Shown in pieces: positions 50,446 through 58,617 of a stretch of 64,000 bases of DNA (position 1 is its first letter; each line of letters starts with the position of its first letter). The translations under genes were made by a program, and so were the position numbers. The notes under the pieces are model-generated. The model did no database searches and had not been told where the DNA came from. It saw only the letters and a list, made by a program, of their open reading frames with translations. The DNA is from an uncultured Kiritimatiellota bacterium (lineage in GTDB: Bacteria > Verrucomicrobiota > Kiritimatiellia > RFP12 > UBA1067), in the NCBI GenBank assembly GCA_934635225.1, contig CAKTYZ010000010.1:52406-116405 (forward strand), read 5' to 3'.

Positions 50446-52170
50446 CTATCGCTCCCCCTGTCGGCCATGTTCCGTCTCCTGAAGCACAAGCCAGTCTGAC
50501 GCCTTGTCCGTGCGGTTGCCCGGCCCAAGGCGGACATCACGACAGTTGCGGATCCGAATGTCATAACGCGTGGATTCGTCCGCGAGACTGTATCGACGTG
50601 AAGAGCAGTTCTGAAACGAGTTTCCGTCAATCTCGACACCTGACGTCGCGCCGACGTAGATTCCGCTGTTGCCGCAATCGACGAACCGATTGTCGAGAAT
50701 CCGGATGTTCCGATGGACGCCGGCCGCAAACCCATCCGCCCCGCCGTCATGCGTGCCTTTCACCACAACCGCCGCGAGGGCGCAGGCGCCTCGGACGATG
50801 CCGCATTTCTCGAAGACGCAGTCGCGGATCGTCCCGTCAACCGTCGGCGCGAGTTCGCCCCATCGAACGCTGTCAGGGGCGATCAGGATGCCCGGCATCG
50901 CCAAACCCTTAAACCGGCAGTTTTCGATCAGGAACTTGCGCGTCTGAAGCAAAAAGCCGCGAGCCTGGCCGTTCTCGATCTCGCACCCGGAGACGTGTAC
51001 CGACGGAAGGCTCTTCAGGTTTACGACCACGTCCCCCTCCTGCAACGCGAAGCCGACGGCCTTCACGCGACCGCGAGACGCCCCGTAGCTCTCGAGAACG
51101 GCAACGCCTTTCTCCTGTTGCGTGACGGGATCGTAGACCATCAGGCGGTCGCCGGCCACCGCCCAACGGTCATTCAACGGGGCTTCCAGCTGAAAGTCAT
51201 TTCGGAAGACCAGTTCGACTGCGCCGGTCTTCGGGTCGATGCGCTTCACGAACCCGGCTTGCGCATGGACGTTGAGAATGTCATCGCCGTGTCCCTTGAA
51301 ACGGCAGTCCGCGATTCGCAGCGTGCCGCCCAAGCCGTCGAGGTTGATGACGTCCGCATTGGAACTGTAAAGCGCCGCGCTGCCGGCGGGCATGCGGACG
51401 TTCATCCGTTCGATCGTGAGGTCCCTGCTCGGCGCGTACGCGTTGACCGCCGTGTTGCCGCAACGTTCGATCTCGACGTCGCGAATCGTCGTGGACCGGC
51501 TGTTCCAGATCTTGAAGACCGCCACCGGCACGCAGGAATAGCGGTAGACGACGCGGCTGCCGACACGCAGTCCGTCAAGGTCGCACGACGGCAGCTTCGC
51601 GCGAATCAGGTGATCACCAATGACCTCATACGCGACAGCCGTGTATTTTCGACGAGCGCCCCCCTTCCCGTCAGGGACCTCCTCGACCTTCATCCGATCC
51701 CACGAAGTCAAGTACCAGTTGGGCGTCCCGTCCTCGTCACAGCTCGTTGTCCGAAACAGATGCTCCCAGCCCGTGACCGGGAACTCATCGTCAATCCGGA
51801 CGTCGTACGTGCCGTTCGCCGCGTCCAGCCGAACGATGCGTCCCGCCGCATTCGGCGGATTGTCGGTCGAGACCGTGAAGCGCTCGAACGTGACGTTCTG
51901 ACAGTCACGGACGACGAACAGCGAGTTGATCTCCGCCGTGTCGCCGGTCGGCGAGTAATGCGTGACTAGGCGCACGTCTCCGCGCCCCCTGAAGACGCAA
52001 TTCGTCTTGCCCTGAATCGTGACGGCATGGGGAACCAGATAATTTCCCGCAGGGATCTCGACCGTCGAACCGCACGGTGCCTCCTGCAGCAGCGTCTGCA
52101 AGACCGCTCCGCCCGTCGCGTCCGAAGCGCACGCGACACGCATCGCCGCAACGAAGGCGGCAGCTAACAT
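50446..52170 (-). CDS. Secreted GH110-like right-handed beta-helix protein
   Basis: This is an exported protein of about 574 residues. The start is uncertain: ATG at 52170 (MLAAAFVAAMRVACA), or in-frame GTG 52179 or TTG 52188, the last lying 5-6 nt after GGAAGAG. The body is a parallel beta-helix (VEIPAGNYLVPHAVTIQGKT, NCVFRGRGDVRLVTHYS, and repeated strands such as IRIRNCRDVRLGPGN). GHGDDILNVHAQ near residue 297 is the signature of GH110 alpha-1,3-galactosidases, where the two Asp are functionally important. Length fits GH110. It may remove alpha-galactose caps. A TATCAT -10 lies about 75 nt upstream, so this may be the first gene of the second saccharolytic operon. Confidence 0.75.
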   Translation of the reverse strand: MLAAAFVAAMRVACASDATGGAVLQTLLQEAPCGSTVEIPAGNYLVPHAVTIQGKTNCVFRGRGDVRLVTHYSPTGDTAEINSLFVVRDCQNVTFERFTVSTDNPPNAAGRIVRLDAANGTYDVRIDDEFPVTGWEHLFRTTSCDEDGTPNWYLTSWDRMKVEEVPDGKGGARRKYTAVAYEVIGDHLIRAKLPSCDLDGLRVGSRVVYRYSCVPVAVFKIWNSRSTTIRDVEIERCGNTAVNAYAPSRDLTIERMNVRMPAGSAALYSSNADVINLDGLGGTLRIADCRFKGHGDDILNVHAQAGFVKRIDPKTGAVELVFRNDFQLEAPLNDRWAVAGDRLMVYDPVTQQEKGVAVLESYGASRGRVKAVGFALQEGDVVVNLKSLPSVHVSGCEIENGQARGFLLQTRKFLIENCRFKGLAMPGILIAPDSVRWGELAPTVDGTIRDCVFEKCGIVRGACALAAVVVKGTHDGGADGFAAGVHRNIRILDNRFVDCGNSGIYVGATSGVEIDGNSFQNCSSRRYSLADESTRYDIRIRNCRDVRLGPGNRTDKASDWLVLQETEHGRQGER

Positions 52171-52301
52171 TCGACTCACGTTGTGCAAGACAACTCTTCC
52201 TTCTGGCCTGAGGTATGGTTCATGGACGCCGATCCGGTCATCACACGACATATGATACCATAAATCGCGGACAAGTCCGCCAACAAAACGCAAAAAAATA
52301 T

Positions 52302-53774
52302 CTACTGTTTAACGCAACAACCGTCCATGTCCGCGCGGCGGCGAATGGAGAACGCCAGTTCGTTGCGGGCGAAGACGCGACGTCCGACGCGCGGCTTCTC
52401 GATCACGATGCCGAACTTCTCGGGATCGCGCGCAATCGGGCTGTGGACCGTCAACGCGAAACGATGCCAGAAGCAACTCTGGACAAGCCCCTTCCGCGCC
52501 AATCCCCGGACAAACCGCTCGGCCGCCTTCTGCTCAGCCTTCGTCTCGGTCGGGAAGTCGTACATGAGATAGGCATGGACAAAGATCTCCGCCGCATGAA
52601 AGGCCCGCAGCACCTTCTCGGCGGAAGACAGCGTAATGCCCTTGTTCATGAGCTTCAGCAACCGGTCGTTCGCGCATTCCAGCCCGCCCGTCACGCAGAT
52701 GCACCCCGCTTTCGCCATTTTCCGGGCCAGCGCAGGCGTAAACGCCGCGTCAAAGCGGATGTTCCCCCACCATTCGATCTCCAGTTTGCGGCGCAGGATC
52801 TCGTCACAGACGCCTCGGATGAGTTTCGGCGGCATCGCCTCATCCACGAAATGGAAGGAACGGAGGTTCCGCTGCGCGAACGCCTCCAGACAATCCACAA
52901 TCGCCATCGCCGTCGGCATCTGGAAACAGCCGATATACGGCAGCCGCACGTCGCAGAACGCGCACTTGTGCCAATAGCAGCCGCGCGCCATGATCAGCTT
53001 CACCCACTTGCCCGAGTTCCAGAGGTTCGTGACGAAGTTGTCCGTCTCCGCGACATCGAAATATTCGCTCCAGTCGATGCCGTCGTAGCAGGGGCGGACG
53101 AACGGCGGCACTTCCACGCGCACCGCATCCGCCCCCTCGATCTCGCGCGCCAAAGGCTCATAGCCCTCATCAAACTGAAACGCGTCGAAATAGCGGTACG
53201 GGCGCCGATCCGTCATCTCGCGCAGTTCGGTCGAGACATATCCGCCGCCAAGGACAAGCCGCACGCCCGGATAGCGTCGTTTCACGTAACGCGCAATCTT
53301 GAACGCGCCGACGAGCGTTCCGGGAAAGGGACAGGTCACGCCCACGAGATCGGGCTTCACCTCGTCCATCGCCGCCTTGAGATGGCGTTCGAGCGGACGA
53401 TCCATGACGCCACGCCGACGGACGCGCTTCTCCAGTTCGCCGAAGTCCTCGACAGCGCGGCACAGGTGCTCGGCGTAGCGAGAGAAGCCGAATTCGGGAT
53501 CGACATTGTCGCGGATCCAAATCGCAAGCTCGTCTATGACGGAACTGGCCGCACGCTTCTCCCCGGCTGGAGCAGGCCCGCTGAGGAACTCCAGCAGCTC
53601 GTCCGTCGTCTCGTCGCCATATTCCAGCAGGACGTCCCGAACGACCTTGATGGAGAGGTCGCGTTGCTGGACGTCATACCCACGCGACCGCAGAAAGCCC
53701 GTCAGGTGCATGGTCGCCGGATACGGCGTGTTGGTCTGCAGAAGCGGTGGGGTGAGAAGGAGAAGCTTCTTCAT
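52302..53774 (-). CDS. B12-binding radical SAM protein
   Basis: This is a 490-residue cytoplasmic enzyme. Residues about 1-215 look like a cobalamin-binding domain of the B12-radical SAM class (LLTPPLLQTNTPYP at the start, DLVGVTCPFPGTLVGAFKIA, LVLGGGYVSTELRE). The radical SAM barrel follows with RGCYWHKCAFCD near residue 266, the CxxxCxxC cluster site, and VTGGLECANDRLLKLMNKG as the later SAM-contact strand. The family includes methyltransferases and cyclases; the substrate is unknown. It begins one base after the DsbD-like gene stop, so the two are co-transcribed. It ends in CCVKQ, a Cys pair at the C-terminus that could matter for reactivation by the neighbouring reductase. Confidence 0.88.
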   Translation of the reverse strand: MKKLLLLTPPLLQTNTPYPATMHLTGFLRSRGYDVQQRDLSIKVVRDVLLEYGDETTDELLEFLSGPAPAGEKRAASSVIDELAIWIRDNVDPEFGFSRYAEHLCRAVEDFGELEKRVRRRGVMDRPLERHLKAAMDEVKPDLVGVTCPFPGTLVGAFKIARYVKRRYPGVRLVLGGGYVSTELREMTDRRPYRYFDAFQFDEGYEPLAREIEGADAVRVEVPPFVRPCYDGIDWSEYFDVAETDNFVTNLWNSGKWVKLIMARGCYWHKCAFCDVRLPYIGCFQMPTAMAIVDCLEAFAQRNLRSFHFVDEAMPPKLIRGVCDEILRRKLEIEWWGNIRFDAAFTPALARKMAKAGCICVTGGLECANDRLLKLMNKGITLSSAEKVLRAFHAAEIFVHAYLMYDFPTETKAEQKAAERFVRGLARKGLVQSCFWHRFALTVHSPIARDPEKFGIVIEKPRVGRRVFARNELAFSIRRRADMDGCCVKQ

Positions 53775-53775
53775 G

Positions 53776-55017
53776 TCACTCGAAAAGGACGAAGGCGGGA
53801 AGTCCCTGTACCGCCGCGAAGCCGGGCAACCGCTTGAGTTCGGACAGGTCCTCGGCCTGCAAGCGAATGACCGTGTAACCCCTCAGGGCCTCGACGACCT
53901 TCGGGTCGCGCAACGTGCCGCGTTCCATCGCCGTGCAGTTCTTGCACCATGTCGCCCAGCAATCCACAAGAATCGGCTTCTCCTTCGGGTCAAGCGTCGC
54001 GAAGAGAGGCCCGAACAGCGCGGGCGTCGCCGCCAGCGTTGCGGCATCCGACATCTCGTCCGCTTCCGGTTCCGGCAGCGCCGCCCCCCCCAAGCCTCGG
54101 ACCGCCAAGCGGCCATACCAGACGGCAAAGCCGAAGACGATGACGGCGAAGACGCGATTGACCGTCTTCATCCACGCGCCCGGCTTCGGCAGGACCCTTA
54201 GCCCCGCGCCGAGAAACGGCCACGGCAACGCCATGCCCAGGCCCAGCACAAACGGCAACGCGAGCGCCGCCGTCTGTCCGCGCGCGTAGAGATCTGCCGT
54301 CAGCAGAAGAACCGAAATCAGGATCGGCGCAACGCATGCGCCCGCAAGAACCGCCGAAAGCGCACCCATGAAAAGCGGGAAGAGCGCACTTCCCCGCAGG
54401 GGCGCACGAACGCCCGACGCCGTCCGAAAGCGCGTCAAGTCGATGGAAAAGACGCCGCAAAGGGAAAGCCCGAGCGCGACAAAGACAAGCGCGACAAAGG
54501 CATTGAAGAGCGGGCTTGACTGGATCGTCCCGAACGCCAGCGAGCCGACGGCGGCGAAGACGCCCAAGAGGCCGTAGGCAACCGCAATGCCGACGCCATA
54601 GAGAAGGCCGCGCCGTGCGGACTGCCCGATGACGATCAGGTTCACGGGAATCATCGGCAACACGCAGGGCGTCAGGTTCATCGCCACGCCGGCGGCGAGC
54701 AAGGTCAAGACGAGCAGCCAGACGGACGTCGGAAGCGCAGCAGGTTCGGAGCCTTTCAGAAAGGCCAGGAACGCATCGGCGTCCATGAAGCCTTGGGCCA
54801 ACCGCACGGAGGGCGCCGCCGTCACCGCGAGGGCGGACGCCGGCACGGCGTCTTCGGACGCGGTCGATGCCGTCGGTTCCTCGACGCGGCGGCACATCCC
54901 GTCGGAGCACTCGTACTTGACGCCGTCAATGACCTGAATCTCCGCCGAGGCAGTCATCGACCCGCCCATCAGGAAGACGGCCAAGAGAACGTAAGCCTTG
55001 GCAAGTTTCGTATTCAT
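53776..55017 (-). CDS. DsbD-family thiol:disulfide interchange protein
   Basis: This is a 413-residue inner-membrane protein that would carry electrons from cytoplasmic thioredoxin to the periplasm. After a signal-like segment and a short Cys-containing periplasmic piece (VKYECSDGMCRRVEE) there is the DsbD membrane core. Its two redox Cys motifs are MNLTPCVLPMIPVNL and AGACVAPILISV. The C-terminal thioredoxin-like domain has WATWCKNCTAME near residue 356. The usual N-terminal DsbD immunoglobulin-like domain is absent. GGAALPEPEADE is encoded with a G8 run (plus-strand C8 at 54084-54091), a possible slippage site. The -10 TATAAT (55025-55030) ends 7 nt before the ATG, predicting a leaderless mRNA. 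Confidence 0.92.
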   Translation of the reverse strand: MNTKLAKAYVLLAVFLMGGSMTASAEIQVIDGVKYECSDGMCRRVEEPTASTASEDAVPASALAVTAAPSVRLAQGFMDADAFLAFLKGSEPAALPTSVWLLVLTLLAAGVAMNLTPCVLPMIPVNLIVIGQSARRGLLYGVGIAVAYGLLGVFAAVGSLAFGTIQSSPLFNAFVALVFVALGLSLCGVFSIDLTRFRTASGVRAPLRGSALFPLFMGALSAVLAGACVAPILISVLLLTADLYARGQTAALALPFVLGLGMALPWPFLGAGLRVLPKPGAWMKTVNRVFAVIVFGFAVWYGRLAVRGLGGAALPEPEADEMSDAATLAATPALFGPLFATLDPKEKPILVDCWATWCKNCTAMERGTLRDPKVVEALRGYTVIRLQAEDLSELKRLPGFAAVQGLPAFVLFE

Positions 55018-55024
55018 GCCCCCT

Positions 55025-55030
55025 ATTATA
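55025..55030 (-). promoter_or_regulatory. Leaderless promoter of the DsbD-like gene
   Basis: TATAAT within TTTTGCTATAAT on the minus strand; only 7 nt separate it from the ATG at 55017, leaving no room for a ribosome site. Confidence 0.6.
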
Positions 55031-55108
55031 GCAAAACCTCGTGCATCAAGCCATCCGACGACCTATTCGGAATGGCAGTGCCCGCCCGGCCGTCTCGCTC
55101 GGAATCCG

Positions 55109-55345
55109 TCAGAAGACGTAAAAGAACAGCCACAGCGCACCGAGAGCCGCCGCGATCGCCAGGAAACGCCGTTGACGCTGCCGGGCCTCCTCTTGGCGCA
55201 CCGTGCGTCCAAAGCTGCTCATTCCACCCCCGGAGAGGTAGTGCAGGAGCTTGCCGTAGACGCCGCGATAGTCCGACAGGATCCACGGCGTGCGCGAACG
55301 CGTGTAGTCGTGCTTTGAGCCAAGTATGGGCGGCGGAACGTTCAT
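55109..55345 (-). CDS. Small tail-anchored membrane protein
   Basis: This is a 78-residue protein of unknown function with a soluble N-terminal part (GSKHDYTRSRTPWILSDYRG), a basic stretch (TVRQEEARQRQRRF) and a C-terminal hydrophobic helix (LAIAAALGALWLFFYVF). The positive residues before the helix predict the N-terminus in the cytoplasm. Its ATG directly follows the TAA of the LysM lipoprotein gene, so it is the next gene of that operon. That tight coupling supports it being real. It might act with the LysM protein at the cell envelope. Confidence 0.65.
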   Translation of the reverse strand: MNVPPPILGSKHDYTRSRTPWILSDYRGVYGKLLHYLSGGGMSSFGRTVRQEEARQRQRRFLAIAAALGALWLFFYVF

Positions 55346-56320
55346 TTACGGGAGCACGATCGTCTGCCCCGCGCGGACGCGGCCGTCGGTCGAGATGAGA
55401 GCCTTGTTCGCATCGCGAATCTGTCGCCAGGCCGAGAGCCGGCCGTAGAAACGCTGTGCGATCCGATAGAGCGTATCGCCTTCCTGCACGACATACGTCG
55501 AGGGACGGCGCGCGTTCCCCGCCGCAGCCCGTTCTGCCGCCGCGCGTTCCTCTTCCTCATGCGCCGCTCGTGCCGCCGCGCGGCGGGCGACGTCTTCCGA
55601 CGTCTGGCGCGGCAAGAGCGACGGGCCGGAAGACAACTCTTCCGCCTCCTCGGCCTTCAGGGCCGCCGCCGTCTCGCGATGGGACTCGCGCGGCGCGTTC
55701 TCCTCTTCCTCCTCGTCCAGAAGGTCCTTGACGTTCACCACTGTCTGGCGCGCGCCGCTCTCGTCCTCGCCCGTGCCCTTCACCGCCGACAGAAGGCGAC
55801 GGTGCTCGCCCTCCAGCGTCCGAAAGCGCCCTTGCTCGTCCGCAAGTTTCTTCTCCGTCTCCGCAAGGCGTTCCGCCGTCGTCTTCACCTCCTGACGCAG
55901 GGCCGCGATCTCCTTGTTCATCGCCTCGTTTGAATGCAGACGGTACTTGTCCGCCAGTTCGCGCGCGAGTTCGCGCTCGCAGAGAGCGAGACGGTCCTCG
56001 GCCAGCTTCGCCTTGTCGCTCTCGGGCTGTTGCATCAGAAACTCGCGATAGGCACAGAACGCCTCCAGATAATCCTTCTTCGTGTCCTGCATCAGGCACG
56101 CGTACTGAAAGCGCGCGGACGCGTTCGACGGAGACTTCCGAATGGCCTTCGCGAAGCCCTTCGCGGCGGCGTCCAGCCGTCCGGCGCGATAATCGGCCAA
56201 CGCCGAACGATAGGCTCCGTCCGCGCGTTCGTCCGCAAGGTCCTGCCGTTCTTTGATGTAGTCACAGGCCGTCAGGCTTGTCAGAGCCGTCAGCACCGCC
56301 ATCAGTCGTATCGTCTTCAT
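55346..56320 (-). CDS. LysM/TPR lipoprotein
   Basis: This is a 324-residue lipoprotein; the ATG at 56320 has GAGGAGG about 9 nt upstream and gives MKTIRLMAVLTALTSLTAC with Cys19 as lipidation site. A TPR-like segment (YRSALADYRAGRLDAAAKGF, FQYACLMQDTKKDYLEAFCAYREF) is followed by a coiled coil (EIAALRQEVKTTAERLAETEKKL), a charged linker and a C-terminal LysM domain (YVVQEGDTLYRIAQRFYGRL...GQTIVLP) that would bind peptidoglycan. It could tie the outer membrane to the cell wall or position a cell-wall machine. The start lies inside the 3' end of scpB (59-bp overlap), so it is in the scpAB operon. Confidence 0.85.
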   Translation of the reverse strand: MKTIRLMAVLTALTSLTACDYIKERQDLADERADGAYRSALADYRAGRLDAAAKGFAKAIRKSPSNASARFQYACLMQDTKKDYLEAFCAYREFLMQQPESDKAKLAEDRLALCERELARELADKYRLHSNEAMNKEIAALRQEVKTTAERLAETEKKLADEQGRFRTLEGEHRRLLSAVKGTGEDESGARQTVVNVKDLLDEEEEENAPRESHRETAAALKAEEAEELSSGPSLLPRQTSEDVARRAAARAAHEEEERAAAERAAAGNARRPSTYVVQEGDTLYRIAQRFYGRLSAWRQIRDANKALISTDGRVRAGQTIVLP

Positions 56321-57200
56321 CTTCGTCAACCTCCTCTTCGTCGTCATCTTCGTCATCGTCAAACTCGTCGGGCGTGTCGTCAATGACAAAATCATCGTCA
56401 TCGCCCGTCGCCACGATCTCGGACACCACGCCCGTCGATTCGCCCACCTCCGCCCCGTCGGTCTCGGGCGGGAGGTCGTCGGGCTCCGTCCTCTCCGGCG
56501 CGACCGCCGTCTCGGGCTCGTGCGCTTCCGCCGGCTCAACCGTCTCCTCGGTCGGCGGCGCCTTTTCGGCCTTCTTGTAGCTCGCGGCCTTCTTCTTCGG
56601 ATTGGACCGCTGGAGCGTCGGATCCAGCTCGTTCAGCTGCTGAAGCGAGGCCAGGCCGAAATGCTCCAGGAAGAGCGGCGTCGTGCCGTAAAGGAAGGGA
56701 TGCCCCGGCAGTTCGGATTTCCCAACCAAGCGGATGAGCTGAAGGTCCATCAGCGTCTTGATGTTCGCCGAGACATCCACGCCGCGAATCGACTCCATTT
56801 CGCTCTTGGTCAGAGGCTGACGGTAGGCGATGATCGCCAATGTCTCCAGCGAGGCGCGACCGAGGCGGCTCGGACGGTCCATCTTCAGCATCGCGCGCAC
56901 ATAGCGACCGCAGCTCGGCTCCGTCTGAAGCCGATACGCACCGTCCGTACAGACGAGCCGGAAGCCACAGCCGCCAACCTCCAAGGCTTTCTCCAGACCG
57001 CGCAGGGCCTCGGCAATCTCTTTTGACGTGCAGGTTCGGTAGACGTCCATCACCTCGTGGTTCTCGCCCCCTTCGGCCTCGACGGCCTTGACCGCCTCAC
57101 GCAGTTCCGACGCCGTCAGCGGCGTCTCGCTCGCAAAAAGGAGCGCGCCGACGATTTCCTGCAGGGACCGCGGCAGCGGAATCTTGACCTCGTCACTCAT
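56262..57200 (-). CDS. scpB: Condensin subunit ScpB with acidic tail
   Basis: This is a 312-residue protein; the ATG at 57200 overlaps the end of scpA by 8 bp. Residues about 1-195 contain the two winged-helix domains of ScpB, with LETLAIIAYRQPLTKSEMESIRG and the C-terminal signature FLYGTTPLFLEHFGLASL. ScpB dimers bind the central part of ScpA and help SMC handle DNA. Beyond residue 210 is a long low-complexity tail, first Ala/Glu/Pro-rich, then almost purely acidic (VIDDTPDEFDDDEDDDEEE...). Typical ScpB is about 190-200 residues, so the tail is an unusual addition. The tail region at DNA level overlaps the start of the LysM lipoprotein gene. Confidence 0.95.
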   Translation of the reverse strand: MSDEVKIPLPRSLQEIVGALLFASETPLTASELREAVKAVEAEGGENHEVMDVYRTCTSKEIAEALRGLEKALEVGGCGFRLVCTDGAYRLQTEPSCGRYVRAMLKMDRPSRLGRASLETLAIIAYRQPLTKSEMESIRGVDVSANIKTLMDLQLIRLVGKSELPGHPFLYGTTPLFLEHFGLASLQQLNELDPTLQRSNPKKKAASYKKAEKAPPTEETVEPAEAHEPETAVAPERTEPDDLPPETDGAEVGESTGVVSEIVATGDDDDFVIDDTPDEFDDDEDDDEEEVDEDEDDTTDGGADGSDKPDGL

Positions 57201-57996
57201 AGTCGTCCGGTTTCTCCAAAGGCTTGTCGTCCGGCTCCTCGCGGGACGGCAGAATCGTAATCTCGTGAAACGCCGCGTTTTGGTAGACGATGACGCGGTG
57301 TTGACGAAGAAGCTCCAAAAGCGCCAGAAAAGTGACGATGATCTCGCCCTTGGGCGCACGTTCGGGATCAAAGAGGGCCGTGAAGGAGACCTGCCCCTCC
57401 TGACGCGTCCGCGACAGAACATAGTCCATCTTGTCCGGGACAGAGAAACGGATGCCCTTCAGCTCCTCGTGCGGCATCTCGTTCGCGCGCGCGACGACCT
57501 CCTGAAACGCGGTGAGAAGGTCGTAAAGGTCAAGATTCGCCAGCGCGCCCTTCGCATCCGCCGCCGTCTTCTCGAACTTGGGCCGCCCCCCGCCATAGTC
57601 AAACGCATTGGCGGCGAAAGCCTCCAGCCGCTCCAGACGAAGCGCCGCGTCCTTGAACTTCTTGTACTCGACCAGCTGACGGACGAGGTCCAGACGCGGA
57701 TCGACCCACTCTTCGTCACCGTCCTCGTTCCCGAGACGACGCGTGACCGGCAGGAGCATGCGCGACTTGATGACCATGAGAGTCGCCGCCATGACAATGA
57801 ACTCACCGGCGATGTCGAGGTTGAGCCGCCGCGCATCCTCAATGAACTTCATGTACTCGACGGTGATGCGCTCTATCGGTATGTCGTAGATGTCGAGTTC
57901 TTCGCGCCGGATCAAATAGAGCAAAAGATCAAGCGGACCTTCAAAAACGTCCAGATTGACCTTGTACTCATCCGCAAAAAGTTGTTCCTGCGCCAT
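57193..57996 (-). CDS. scpA: Condensin kleisin subunit ScpA
   Basis: This is a 267-residue kleisin joining the SMC heads. The N-terminal motif VFEGPLDLLLYLIRREELDIYDIPI is diagnostic and binds the SMC neck; FIVMAATLMVIKSRMLLP follows. The C-terminal winged helix (VTFLALLELLRQHRVIVYQ...) binds the SMC cap. Length is normal. The -10 TATAAT (58005-58010) overlaps the stop codon of the response-regulator gene and ends 8 nt before the ATG, so an internal, leaderless start is predicted in addition to read-through from smc. Confidence 0.97.
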   Translation of the reverse strand: MAQEQLFADEYKVNLDVFEGPLDLLLYLIRREELDIYDIPIERITVEYMKFIEDARRLNLDIAGEFIVMAATLMVIKSRMLLPVTRRLGNEDGDEEWVDPRLDLVRQLVEYKKFKDAALRLERLEAFAANAFDYGGGRPKFEKTAADAKGALANLDLYDLLTAFQEVVARANEMPHEELKGIRFSVPDKMDYVLSRTRQEGQVSFTALFDPERAPKGEIIVTFLALLELLRQHRVIVYQNAAFHEITILPSREEPDDKPLEKPDDYE

Positions 57997-58004
57997 GCTG
58001 GCAG

Positions 58005-58010
58005 ATTATA
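58005..58010 (-). promoter_or_regulatory. Leaderless promoter of scpA inside the preceding stop codon
   Basis: Minus-strand TATAAT within TTTTTGGTATAAT; its TAA is the stop codon of the response regulator. The gap to the scpA ATG is 8 nt. Confidence 0.6.
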
Positions 58011-58617
58011 CCAAAAAGCCGCGTTTAGACGCAAGTGAAACGGCCTCGGCCCGATCCGAGGCACCCAACTTGAAAAACGAGCGCTTCAGATGCATCTTGA
58101 CGCTGTTCTCGCTGATGCCGAGACGTGCGCCAATCTCGCGGTTCCCCAGCCCTTGCGCCGCCGACTTGAGGACATCCGTCTCGCGCGGGGACAGGCCCTT
58201 CGCGCCCTTGCGCGTCTCGTAGATTCGCCGCACCTCGTCTGTCATGAAGACCTCGCCCGCGAGCGCCGCGTGAATCGCCGCGACAATCGTCTCGACTGAC
58301 GACTCTTTCATCACATAGCCAAGCGCACCGTCCTCGATGGCGCGGTAGACATCCTCTTCCGTATCCGACGTCGTGAGCATCACCACACGCGCTTTCGGAT
58401 CCTTCGCCAAGATCTCGCGCAACGTCTCGATGCCACCCTTGTCCGGCATCCGGACGTCCAAAAGCGTGACGTCCGGCTTGACCGAAGCGACAAACTCCGC
58501 CGCGCCCAGTCCGCCGCCAAACTCGCCGGCAAACGACAGGTCCGGCTCGGCCTCGATCAGGTACTTCAGCCCCGCCCGCACGACCACATGGTCGTCAATG
58601 ATCGCAACGCGTGTCAT
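58006..58617 (-). CDS. NarL/FixJ-type response regulator
   Basis: This is a 203-residue two-component regulator. The receiver domain has IIDDH (acidic pair), DVTLLDVRMPDKGG (phospho-acceptor Asp about residue 54), LTTSD and the late Lys of VMKESS. The output is a LuxR-type helix-turn-helix (LSPRETDVLKSAAQGLGNREIGARLGISENSVKMHLKRSFFKLG). Family members are activated by a histidine kinase; none is in the window. The ATG overlaps the smc stop (TGATG type, 4 bp), so it is translated with smc. Its place between smc and scpA is unusual and might link signal input to chromosome organisation, though simple operon drift is equally possible. Confidence 0.93.
   Translation of the reverse strand: MTRVAIIDDHVVVRAGLKYLIEAEPDLSFAGEFGGGLGAAEFVASVKPDVTLLDVRMPDKGGIETLREILAKDPKARVVMLTTSDTEEDVYRAIEDGALGYVMKESSVETIVAAIHAALAGEVFMTDEVRRIYETRKGAKGLSPRETDVLKSAAQGLGNREIGARLGISENSVKMHLKRSFFKLGASDRAEAVSLASKRGFLV

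Noticed and set aside
42380..50482. Two very long plus-strand open frames (42380-45901 and 46049-50482)
   Set aside because: They are antisense to the dual-barrel glycosidase, beta-solenoid and MBL genes. Composition is arginine-rich and no domain is visible, while the minus-strand genes have signal peptides, ribosome sites and catalytic motifs.
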